Positions 26,039 through 31,806 of a DNA stretch of 45,359 nt are shown one piece after another (within the stretch, counting starts at the first letter, position 1; the number at the start of each line of letters is the position of its first letter). Both the position numbers and the translations under genes were made by a program. Below the pieces are notes generated by a model. The model was not told the DNA's origin. It ran no database searches and was given only the letters and a program-made list of their open reading frames with translations. The DNA is from Alphaproteobacteria bacterium (GTDB lineage: Bacteria; Pseudomonadota; Alphaproteobacteria; CAAHEQ01; UBA3637): positions 1 through 45,359 of the forward strand of contig JAFTTR010000029.1 of NCBI GenBank assembly GCA_017466695.1, written 5' to 3'.

Positions 26039-26323
26039 ATGAATAAACAAGAATTAGTTGATGCAATCGCAAGCGCATCAGGTTTAACAAAAACAGTTTC
26101 ATCACAAAGTTTAGAAGCTTTTATTGATGTTGTTTCAACAACATTAAAAAGCGGTGACGAAGTACGTATCACAAACTTCGGTACATTCTGCGCAACAAAA
26201 CGTGCAGCAACACAAGGCCGCAACCCACAAACAGGCGAAACAATCAAAATCCCAGCATCATACCAACCAAAATTCCGTGCTGGTAAAGGTTTGAAAGAAA
26301 CAATCAACAAAAACAAAAAATAA
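26039..26323 (+). CDS. hup: DNA-binding protein HU
   Basis: HU is the histone-like nucleoid protein that bends DNA as a dimer. It has 94 residues. The family signature GDEVRITNFGTF is present; the beta arm has GRNPQTGETIKIPASYQPKFRAGKGLK with Arg-Asn-Pro at the tip. KGAGGAGTT-like spacing is provided by AAGGAG just before the ATG. Its place after lon is the classic order. It ends in a terminator that also contains the tRNA-Val promoter. The paralogue IHF cannot be excluded by length alone, but position and arm favour HU. Confidence 0.95.
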   Translation: MNKQELVDAIASASGLTKTVSSQSLEAFIDVVSTTLKSGDEVRITNFGTFCATKRAATQGRNPQTGETIKIPASYQPKFRAGKGLKETINKNKK

Positions 26324-26334
26324 TTATTTTTTTG

Positions 26335-26363
26335 TTGACAAACCAAAAAAAGGATGATATAAA
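26335..26363 (+). promoter_or_regulatory. Promoter of tRNA-Val inside the HU terminator
   Basis: TTGACA (26335-26340), 17-base spacer, TATAAA (26358-26363). The -10 spans the loop of the HU terminator hairpin. The expected start, about 26370, is 12 bases before the mature tRNA. Confidence 0.65.
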
Positions 26364-26380
26364 CGTATCATCCTTTTTTA
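26346..26380 (+). terminator. Terminator of the HU gene
   Basis: GGATGATA (26352-26359) and TATCATCC (26366-26373), flanked by A-run and T-run. It overlaps the tRNA-Val promoter. Confidence 0.75.
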
Positions 26381-26381
26381 A

Positions 26382-26458
26382 GGGCGACTAGCTCAGCTGG
26401 TTAGAGCACCTCGTTTACACCGAGGGGGTCTGCGGTTCGAATCCGTAGTCGCCTACCA
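26382..26458 (+). tRNA. tRNA-Val (anticodon TAC)
   Basis: This is a 77-base class I tRNA. Acceptor arms GGGCGAC and GTCGCCT pair with a G-U at the top, followed by discriminator A and encoded CCA. The D arm is GCTCAGCTGGTTAGAGC, the anticodon stem CCTCG/CGAGG holds loop TTTACAC with TAC, and the T arm has GGTTCGAATCC. It has its own promoter upstream and a terminator at 26466-26491. The last 14 bases are repeated 176 bases downstream. Confidence 0.98.
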
Positions 26459-26505
26459 ACAAAAGAACCACTCCTTGCGAGTGGTTTTTTGTTATGTAGC
26501 GAACT
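26445..26505 (+). repeat. tRNA 3' end and terminator repeat, copy 1
   Basis: About 60 bases covering the last 14 bases of tRNA-Val with CCA, the terminator and a GTTATGTAGCGAAC tail. It recurs at 26621-26681 with a single extra T in the T-run. Confidence 0.9.
26466..26491 (+). terminator. Terminator of tRNA-Val
   Basis: AACCACTC (26466-26473), loop CTTGC, GAGTGGTT (26479-26486), followed by T-run. The element is duplicated at 26642-26667. Confidence 0.85.
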
Positions 26506-26510
26506 ATGGA

Positions 26511-26539
26511 GAGAGCGCAGACCCCCGAGGAAGAGGGGG
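26511..26539 (+). repeat. GC-rich repeat R2, copy 1
   Basis: The AGAGCGCA...CCCCCGAGGAAGAGGG element follows repeat copy 1 and recurs, with one base fewer and small changes, at 26687-26713 after copy 2. It is far richer in G and C than its surroundings. Confidence 0.8.
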
Positions 26540-26565
26540 CAAGGTTCGGCGAGCTTTGCGAGCGA

Positions 26566-26599
26566 TGCCGTAGGCAGTCCGAGGCACGAGGACGAGGAA
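26566..26599 (+). repeat. GC-rich repeat R3, copy 1
   Basis: A 34-base element with GTAGGCAGTCCGAGGCACG at its core. It recurs at 26885-26918 with one mismatch (G to A at the fifth base). A short hairpin GGAAC/GTTCC follows copy 1. Confidence 0.9.
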
Positions 26600-26620
26600 C
26601 TATAAGTTCCGAGCAATCAA

Positions 26621-26681
26621 GTAGTCGCCTACCAACAAAAGAACCACTCCTTGCGAGTGGTTTTTTTGTTATGTAGCGAAC
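26621..26681 (+). repeat. tRNA 3' end and terminator repeat, copy 2
   Basis: Near-identical to 26445-26505. Only 14 bases of tRNA (GTAGTCGCCTACCA) are kept, so there is no second tRNA gene. A second terminator, AACCACTC/GAGTGGTT, lies at 26642-26667. Confidence 0.9.
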
Positions 26682-26686
26682 GAAGG

Positions 26687-26713
26687 AAAGAGCGCAACCC
26701 CCGAGGAAGAGGG
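26687..26713 (+). repeat. GC-rich repeat R2, copy 2
   Basis: Second copy of the 26511-26539 element, again directly after the tRNA-end/terminator repeat. Confidence 0.8.
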
Positions 26714-26884
26714 AAAATAAAAAGCACAACCTCTTGTACGTTAAAATGCCCCACTAAATGGCACCTCATAATAAAACACCTCCTTTATGTACCCAAGCGA
26801 TTGTACACTGCAGTCAGCGTTTTATTTATTATCTGCCTATTTATTATGCACATTTTAACCCATCCATTATATCGAGGTTATTAC

Positions 26885-26918
26885 TGCCATAGGCAGTCCG
26901 AGGCACGAGGACGAGGAA
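26885..26918 (+). repeat. GC-rich repeat R3, copy 2
   Basis: 33 of 34 bases match 26566-26599. It lies alone in AT-rich sequence, about 320 bases downstream of copy 1, and no tRNA-end repeat is next to it. Confidence 0.9.
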
Positions 26919-27030
26919 TGTTTTATTTAGATGCCCCTGCCCTAAAAAGTATTTTGATAAAAAATAAATATCCTTGCTTTTTCAAATTAAATATGCCCTA
27001 CTATGATAAATACTACAAACAATGGTTATC

Positions 27031-27759
27031 ATGAAATTAATCGCTTTTATTATCAGTTTATTCTTATTTATACAAGCACACGCTTATCCTCAATTAACAG
27101 GGCAAATTGTTGACGAAGCCAACATAATTCACCCTGAAATTGAAAACACAATCATTCAAACACTCACAAAATACAATGCTCAGAATATCGTTATCACAAC
27201 GATTAATTCTTTAGAGGGCATTCCAATCAACGAATATGCTAAAAACCTTGGCAACTTATGGGGGATTGGAGATAAAAAATTAAACAATGGTATTGTCATG
27301 CTTATAGCGCCCAATGAAAGAAAAGTCTGGATTGCAACAGGCATAGGCATAGAAAAAACATTAACAAACTCTAAAGTTCAACAAATTATTAATAACAAAA
27401 TGTTGCCTTATTTAAAAGAGGATGATTACAACAGAGCCACAATTGCCGGCGTCAATGGATTACTTTCACATCGAAAAGACTTTGCACCCTCTTTTTGGCA
27501 CAAAATCACCCATATGAATTTTGAACTTTTAATTGGTATACTCTTTTTAATTGCTTACTCAATTGGAGGATTTATTTTTGTGTATACAGCCCCAAGAGAA
27601 GAAAAATTAAAACGCTTTGGTCTTGTACTTATTGGTCTTGTGCTTATTTTTCTTTCATTATTGAAAAATATCTTAAAAGGAAAAGCAAATTCACGTAGTG
27701 GTAGAGGCTTTGGAGGTGGAGGCCGCTTTGGTGGTGGCGGTGCTGGCGGTTCTTTTTAA
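27031..27759 (+). CDS. TPM-domain membrane protein (YgcG-like)
   Basis: This 242-residue envelope protein has a signal peptide (MKLIAFIISLFLFIQAHA) followed by a TPM domain (about 20-140: LTGQIVDEANIIHP, then NLWGIGDKKLNNGIVMLIAP and WIATGIGIEKTLT). Two membrane helices follow (LIGILFLIAYSIGGFIFVY and FGLVLIGLVLIFLSLL). The tail is Gly-rich (GRGFGGGGRFGGGGAGGSF), typical of YgcG-like proteins. An ATG three codons upstream (27022) is also possible; neither start has a clear ribosome site. TPM proteins are linked to membrane protein turnover and photosystem repair in plants; the bacterial role is unsettled. It appears to stand alone. Confidence 0.87.
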   Translation: MKLIAFIISLFLFIQAHAYPQLTGQIVDEANIIHPEIENTIIQTLTKYNAQNIVITTINSLEGIPINEYAKNLGNLWGIGDKKLNNGIVMLIAPNERKVWIATGIGIEKTLTNSKVQQIINNKMLPYLKEDDYNRATIAGVNGLLSHRKDFAPSFWHKITHMNFELLIGILFLIAYSIGGFIFVYTAPREEKLKRFGLVLIGLVLIFLSLLKNILKGKANSRSGRGFGGGGRFGGGGAGGSF

Positions 27760-27849
27760 AAAGGCTTTTTATTCAATTTTTTAACTTTATTTTGCTAAAA
27801 TAAAACAAGTTTTTCTAAAAATAAAAATTTGTTTGCTTTTTTCATTAGT

Positions 27850-27877
27850 TTGACATAAAAAGTAAGAAGTATATATA
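27850..27877 (+). promoter_or_regulatory. Promoter of the glycosyltransferase gene
   Basis: TTGACA (27850-27855), 16-base spacer, TATATA (27872-27877), 17 bases before the ATG; GTGAGG is the ribosome site. Confidence 0.6.
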
Positions 27878-27894
27878 AAAAAAAGTGAGGTTCT

Positions 27895-28947
27895 ATGTTT
27901 TTTAAATCATCCAAATTCATCAAATTACTTCTCATTGCAACTTGCTGCGTTATCATTTCATTTCATTTTTTGAAAAAACCTTATTTTTCTATTATCATCT
28001 GTTCTTATAATTATGGACATTATTTACCACAAACAATTGATTCAGTTCTCGATTCCACATTTAAAGACTACGAACTTATTGTCGTAAATGATGGCTCCAC
28101 AGATAAAACTTCTGAAATATTAAAAAAATATAAAAACAACCCTAAAATAACCATTATTGAACATGAAAACATGGGTCTTTCACTCTCTCGAAATAAAGCG
28201 ATGAAAATTGCTAAAGGAAAGTACTTTTGGTTTGTAGATGCTGATGATTGGATTGACAAAAAAGCACTTGAAATTTTGCACAAAAAGACAACCGGAAAAA
28301 CAATGGATATGGTATCATTTTACACAGGTCACGTTAATGAAAAAGGCCACTTTATGGGAATTGGAGGATATGACCGACTGCCCATTCGCTTAGAGATGAA
28401 CCCACACGACATTCATACTGTAGAAGATTTCTCTGCTGGAGAACTATCAGGATACCCTGTAACATCTGGGAAACAAATTTACAGACGTGAATTCATCCAA
28501 AAAAATAACATTGAATTTCCTCCTCGAACATTATTTGAGGATGATGTATTCTTCTTTCACACACTCTTTTCAGATGCACGTATTGGCTCAATTTCAAGAG
28601 TCCTCTATTATAAAAGAGCTCATGCCAAAGCCATCACTGCTGATAAATCAAAATATTTCGATTCCTATACCAGAATTGCAAGATATATTTGGGAAAGAAC
28701 CCATTTAAACCCCAAACATCAAGAAAAAGCGACAATAGTTGCAAATGTATATATCAACGGTGTTCCAGCTCGTTGGAATTGGTTAAAAGAAGATTTGAAA
28801 TATAAATTTTATCCAGATCTTGTTAAATTAAAAGAATTCTTTGATGCACAACCAGATGATGATTATTGGAAAAATAAAAAAGAATGGTATAATGATTTTT
28901 TAAATTCGCCAGAAATTCAAAAATACAAAGAAAGACCTCAAAATTAA
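27895..28947 (+). CDS. Family 2 glycosyltransferase, membrane-anchored
   Basis: This 350-residue GT-A fold enzyme transfers a sugar from a nucleotide donor. An N-terminal helix (FIKLLLIATCCVIISFHFL, residues 8-26) should anchor it with the catalytic part after it. The donor-binding IIICSYNYGHYLPQTIDSVL and VVNDGSTDKT come first, the DxD-type metal motif is DADD (115-118), and FEDDVFF lies at about residue 214, where GT2 enzymes have the catalytic acidic motif. It has a promoter and terminator of its own, so it is not part of a polysaccharide cluster. If the helix is a true membrane anchor, topology with the catalytic part outside would be unusual for a nucleotide-sugar enzyme. Acceptor unknown. 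Confidence 0.88.
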   Translation: MFFKSSKFIKLLLIATCCVIISFHFLKKPYFSIIICSYNYGHYLPQTIDSVLDSTFKDYELIVVNDGSTDKTSEILKKYKNNPKITIIEHENMGLSLSRNKAMKIAKGKYFWFVDADDWIDKKALEILHKKTTGKTMDMVSFYTGHVNEKGHFMGIGGYDRLPIRLEMNPHDIHTVEDFSAGELSGYPVTSGKQIYRREFIQKNNIEFPPRTLFEDDVFFFHTLFSDARIGSISRVLYYKRAHAKAITADKSKYFDSYTRIARYIWERTHLNPKHQEKATIVANVYINGVPARWNWLKEDLKYKFYPDLVKLKEFFDAQPDDDYWKNKKEWYNDFLNSPEIQKYKERPQN

Positions 28948-28951
28948 ACTT

Positions 28952-28980
28952 TAAGCCCCTTCGAAAGGGGCTTTTATTTT
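28952..28980 (+). terminator. Terminator of the glycosyltransferase gene
   Basis: AAGCCCCTT (28953-28961) pairs with AAGGGGCTT (28965-28973), then TTATTTT. Confidence 0.85.
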
Positions 28981-29007
28981 AAACAACACGTTAAAACCCC
29001 TTTTTAC

Positions 29008-29036
29008 TTGACAAAATTTAAAAGATAATATATTAT
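29008..29036 (+). promoter_or_regulatory. Promoter and likely operator of the hipBA-type module
   Basis: TTGACA (29008-29013), 17-base spacer, TATTAT (29031-29036). The perfect palindrome ATAATATATTAT (29025-29036) covers the -10, and GATAATATA occurs at 29024-29032 and again at 29065-29073, just before the ATG. Binding by the antitoxin is inference. Confidence 0.55.
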
Positions 29037-29073
29037 ATATAAAGCACAATAAAACAAGTTAACGGATAATATA

Positions 29074-29376
29074 ATGACTTTTATTTTAAAAACACCAACA
29101 GAAATAATGACAGATTTAGCCTTTCGAATTAAATCTAAACGATTGGAATTAAATTTAACACAAGAAGGTATTTGTTCCAGATCTGGCGTTAGCCTAGGGT
29201 CTTTAAAAAGATTCGAAGCAACAGGCCAAATTTCTCTTGAATCCCTTTTGAAACTAGCTCACGCTGTTGGGGCTTTGTCCGATTTTGACACACTCTTTTC
29301 ATCTCAAAAAAATAGAACCAGTTTATTCTCTTTAAATACCTGTTCAAAAAAACGCCAACGAGGGAAACTAAAATAA
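29074..29376 (+). CDS. XRE-family antitoxin (HipB-like)
   Basis: This 100-residue DNA-binding protein lies 10 bases upstream of a HipA-type kinase gene and is therefore its likely antitoxin and repressor. The helix-turn-helix is about residues 13-70, with LNLTQEGICSRSGVSLGSLKRFE at its core (shortened here: TQEGICSRSGVSLGSLKRFE). The C-terminal 25 residues are basic (SKKRQRGKLK) and probably disordered. A palindrome over the -10 fits autorepression. Ribosome site is weak (AACGGAT). Confidence 0.85.
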   Translation: MTFILKTPTEIMTDLAFRIKSKRLELNLTQEGICSRSGVSLGSLKRFEATGQISLESLLKLAHAVGALSDFDTLFSSQKNRTSLFSLNTCSKKRQRGKLK

Positions 29377-29386
29377 AGGGGAAAAT

Positions 29387-30580
29387 ATGATTAAGCTAAA
29401 AGTCTTTTTTAATGCTTATCAAAAAAAAATATTCGTTGGAATTCTTGAACAAAGAGACACCATCTTATTTGAATATGCTCCCTCTTTTTTAAAATTAGGG
29501 ATTAGTTTATCCCCCTTTATGCTCCCCTTGCAACCTGGTATTTTTGAAGATAAAAAACAAACTTTTGATGGCTTGTTTGGGCTCTTTAATGACTCTTTAC
29601 CAGACGGTTGGGGTTGTTTGTTGTTAGACAGATATTTACAAAAACAAGGGCTATCATATTACGAAATTACTCCCCTGCACCGTCTTTCTATTATTGGAGC
29701 ACAAGCACCTGGAGCGCTTGAGTATGAACCAGAAAGCACGCCAAATGCACCGGATTTTGAAGAACTCAAATTAGATGTTCTTTCTGCAGGAGCTGATAAA
29801 ATCATTCAAGGTGAAAGTTCCGAATTTTTGGAACACCTACGTACATTAAATGGCTCAACAGCTGGTGCAAGACCGAAGATAACAGCTCTTGTTTCAAAAG
29901 ATTTTAAAACGATTAAAAGTGGTAGAGAATGTGTTGACTCTTTCACACCTTGGATTATTAAATTCTCCTCAGATTCTGATGATCGAAATTTAGGGGCATT
30001 GGAATACATTTATTCATTAATGGCAAAAGATGCTGGTATAGAAATGCCTGAAACGCACCTTTTTCCTTCTCAAAATTCAAGAGGGCACTTTGCAACTCAG
30101 CGATTTGATAGAGAAGGCGTGAATAAAATCCATGTCCACAGTGCCTGTGGATTACTTCATGCGTCCCACCGTATTCCAACACTTGATTATGAAAATCTTA
30201 TTCGTCTCACTTCCCATTTAACCCATGACGAACGAGAGGTTGAAAAAATGGTTCGCCTCATGATTTTCAACGTCAAATCTGGGAACAAAGATGATCACAC
30301 AAAAAACTTTGCGTATCTTATGACAAAAGATTATCATTGGAAAATGACCCCTGCTTTTGACATTACACCTTCTGCTGGGATTAATGGGGAACAAACAGCA
30401 ATGGTCAATGGGAAAGGGCGTAAAATTTTAAATGAGGACCTTATTCAAGCTGCGAAAATTTCTGGATTACCTTTACAAAAAATCACCCAAATTATAGAAG
30501 AAGTTGAAGCTGCACTTTCAAAATATCCACGCCTTTTAAAAGAGTATGATATCCAAACAAATTTAGGCCCAAATATTTAA
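29387..30580 (+). CDS. HipA-family serine/threonine kinase toxin
   Basis: This 397-residue protein has the HipA fold: N-terminal subdomain with GLFGLFNDSLPDGWG (62-76), the Gly-rich loop GSTAGARPK (156-164), ATP-binding Lys in WIIKF (192), the catalytic loop GNKDDHTKN with Asp302 and Asn307, and the metal-binding Asp in FDITPS (325). E. coli HipA phosphorylates glutamyl-tRNA synthetase and stops translation; the target here is unknown. All key residues are kept, so it is likely active. It forms an operon with the HipB-like gene. GGGGAAAAT precedes the ATG. Confidence 0.9.
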   Translation: MIKLKVFFNAYQKKIFVGILEQRDTILFEYAPSFLKLGISLSPFMLPLQPGIFEDKKQTFDGLFGLFNDSLPDGWGCLLLDRYLQKQGLSYYEITPLHRLSIIGAQAPGALEYEPESTPNAPDFEELKLDVLSAGADKIIQGESSEFLEHLRTLNGSTAGARPKITALVSKDFKTIKSGRECVDSFTPWIIKFSSDSDDRNLGALEYIYSLMAKDAGIEMPETHLFPSQNSRGHFATQRFDREGVNKIHVHSACGLLHASHRIPTLDYENLIRLTSHLTHDEREVEKMVRLMIFNVKSGNKDDHTKNFAYLMTKDYHWKMTPAFDITPSAGINGEQTAMVNGKGRKILNEDLIQAAKISGLPLQKITQIIEEVEAALSKYPRLLKEYDIQTNLGPNI

Positions 30581-30582
30581 TG

Positions 30583-30611
30583 TTGCCATATTTTTAAAAA
30601 TGTGGTATAAT
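30583..30611 (+). promoter_or_regulatory. Promoter of the 71-residue gene
   Basis: TTGCCA (30583-30588), 17-base spacer, perfect TATAAT (30606-30611). It begins within 3 bases of the hipA stop codon. Confidence 0.7.
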
Positions 30612-30646
30612 AATTAGAAAGAAAAAACTTTTAGGAGGGGGCTACC

Positions 30647-30862
30647 ATGGTTGCAGAAGAAACAAAAAAAGCATTTGAAGAAATTGCTGAAGGATTACTG
30701 GGTGGCACGCAAGCTCAAGTAGATGCAAAAAATGCTGCAGAAGAAACTAAAAAAGAAGAAGCTATAAATGTTTCTAATATGCTAGCCCAAAACGGACAAA
30801 ACATTACCGAGGGAACTTCAGAGATTACACCTCTTGAAAAAGATCGTGGTAATGGTATGTAA
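30647..30862 (+). CDS. Small acidic helical protein of unknown function
   Basis: This 71-residue protein has no recognised relatives. It is acidic and rich in Ala, Glu and Gln, predicted by eye as mainly helix, with no membrane segment and no Cys. AGGAGGGGG is an unusually strong ribosome site, and it has its own near-consensus promoter and terminator, so it is probably well expressed. Both neighbours are unrelated (HipA and an AsmA-like protein). It might be a stress or structural small protein; nothing in the sequence decides this. Confidence 0.7.
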   Translation: MVAEETKKAFEEIAEGLLGGTQAQVDAKNAAEETKKEEAINVSNMLAQNGQNITEGTSEITPLEKDRGNGM

Positions 30863-30880
30863 TTTCTAATCACAAACACA

Positions 30881-30912
30881 AAAAAAGGCGCCTTTAAAAG
30901 CGCCTTTTTTTA
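30881..30912. terminator. Bidirectional terminator
   Basis: AAAAAAGGCGC (30881-30891) and GCGCCTTTTTT (30900-30910) with T-runs on both strands; it serves the 71-residue gene and the AsmA-like gene. Confidence 0.85.
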
Positions 30913-30931
30913 ATAGTTCACTCCTTTAAGA

Positions 30932-31738
30932 TTAAAAAATACCTTTCACAGCATTTATCAATCCTTCAGAATTCTTTTTTGCATCTTCAACAATAGCCCC
31001 TGCCCCTTTCAATGCTTCAGAAGCACTTTTCTTCAACAATTCTTGAGCGCTTTTAGCTGTTGCTTTGATACTTTCAACAGAAATCATTTCAAAAATCATA
31101 ACAACTGTATCTTTAAGTGTTTTCTTTTGACCTTTTTCTCCAATATTTTTTTGTTGAATATTAGGCAATGGAACATCCATTGATTGACTTAATAATCCAA
31201 CAGTCAGAGAAGAATTATTAATTTGTAAATCTTTAATCACAACAGCTTTTGAAGAAGATGTAGACTCTTTTGATGTTTCTTTCTTCACTTCTACTTTTTG
31301 AGAAGGCTCTGTTGTTGCTGATTTTTTCACAAACTGATCAACATTATTTTTAATCGTTGTTAAATTTGAAGTAATAGCACCATCTTTATACGTTGCCTCT
31401 GCTGAAACATGTGTCCCGTCAATTAAAATCTTATTGATAACAATTTTATCCTCTAACACTGTTTTAGGATCAATTTGTACATAAATCTTTTTCACTGAAA
31501 AAACATCTGGAGAATTGTATCCCTTAACATTTGAAATTGTCAAACCTGACAATGAAATTTCACCTTTAAACAAAGATAAATTCATACCATCTAATTTTGC
31601 AGCTGTTCCCGTTACTTGAGGAACATAGGTTTCAACTGCTTTTTTGACAATCTCACCAGCATAAAAATATGCTCCAACTAAAGCAGCTATAATTAACAAT
31701 AATAAAATTAAAATCGTTTTAAATAAAAATTTTAACAT
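30932..31738 (-). CDS. AsmA-like inner-membrane protein
   Basis: This 268-residue protein has an N-terminal anchor (FLFKTILILLLLIIAALVGA) and then a periplasmic region that looks like the start of an AsmA-type domain: VKKAVETYVPQVTGTAAKLDG, LSLFKGEISLSGLTISNVKG and FSVKKIYVQIDPKT. AsmA-type proteins have been linked to outer-membrane lipid transport and assembly; this one is short for the family. A Ser/Lys-rich linker and a helical C terminus (SAQELLKKSASEALKGAG) follow. The ATG has GGAG upstream. It has its own promoter and shares a terminator with the small gene. Confidence 0.78.
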   Translation of the reverse strand: MLKFLFKTILILLLLIIAALVGAYFYAGEIVKKAVETYVPQVTGTAAKLDGMNLSLFKGEISLSGLTISNVKGYNSPDVFSVKKIYVQIDPKTVLEDKIVINKILIDGTHVSAEATYKDGAITSNLTTIKNNVDQFVKKSATTEPSQKVEVKKETSKESTSSSKAVVIKDLQINNSSLTVGLLSQSMDVPLPNIQQKNIGEKGQKKTLKDTVVMIFEMISVESIKATAKSAQELLKKSASEALKGAGAIVEDAKKNSEGLINAVKGIF

Positions 31739-31768
31739 TTTGCTTCTCCTTTAATAAAAACTTTCTCT

Positions 31769-31797
31769 ATATTAAGTTTTTTTAACATAAAAATCAA
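31769..31797 (-). promoter_or_regulatory. Promoter of the AsmA-like gene
   Basis: On the minus strand TTGATT (31792-31797), 17-base spacer, TAATAT (31769-31774), in the short gap after the U32 gene. Confidence 0.55.
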
Positions 31798-31806
31798 TAC
31801 ACTATA

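Larger units (their letters stand above)
26459..27030. other. Intergenic repeat patch between tRNA-Val and the TPM gene
   Basis: 572 bases with no supported gene. The first 250 are a GC-rich patch of tandemly arranged repeats; the remainder is AT-rich except for repeat R3 copy 2. A frame at 26651-27034 and two frames antisense to the tRNA are judged spurious. I found no ribosome site or clear promoter for the TPM gene in the last 100 bases. Confidence 0.7.

Noticed and set aside
26445-26681. Integrated element bounded by attL/attR-like tRNA repeats
   Set aside because: Only 116 bases lie between the repeats and no integrase is present in the window, so an intact element is excluded; a scar remains possible.
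26401-26729. Open frames on the minus strand over tRNA-Val and its repeat copies (for example 26401-26616 and 26415-26729)
   Set aside because: They are antisense to the tRNA and repeat DNA; such frames are a known source of false protein entries. No ribosome site or promoter supports them.
26651-27034. 127-residue frame on the plus strand across the repeat patch
   Set aside because: It runs through the R2 and R3 repeats and has no ribosome site, no recognisable domain, and overlaps the TPM gene start.
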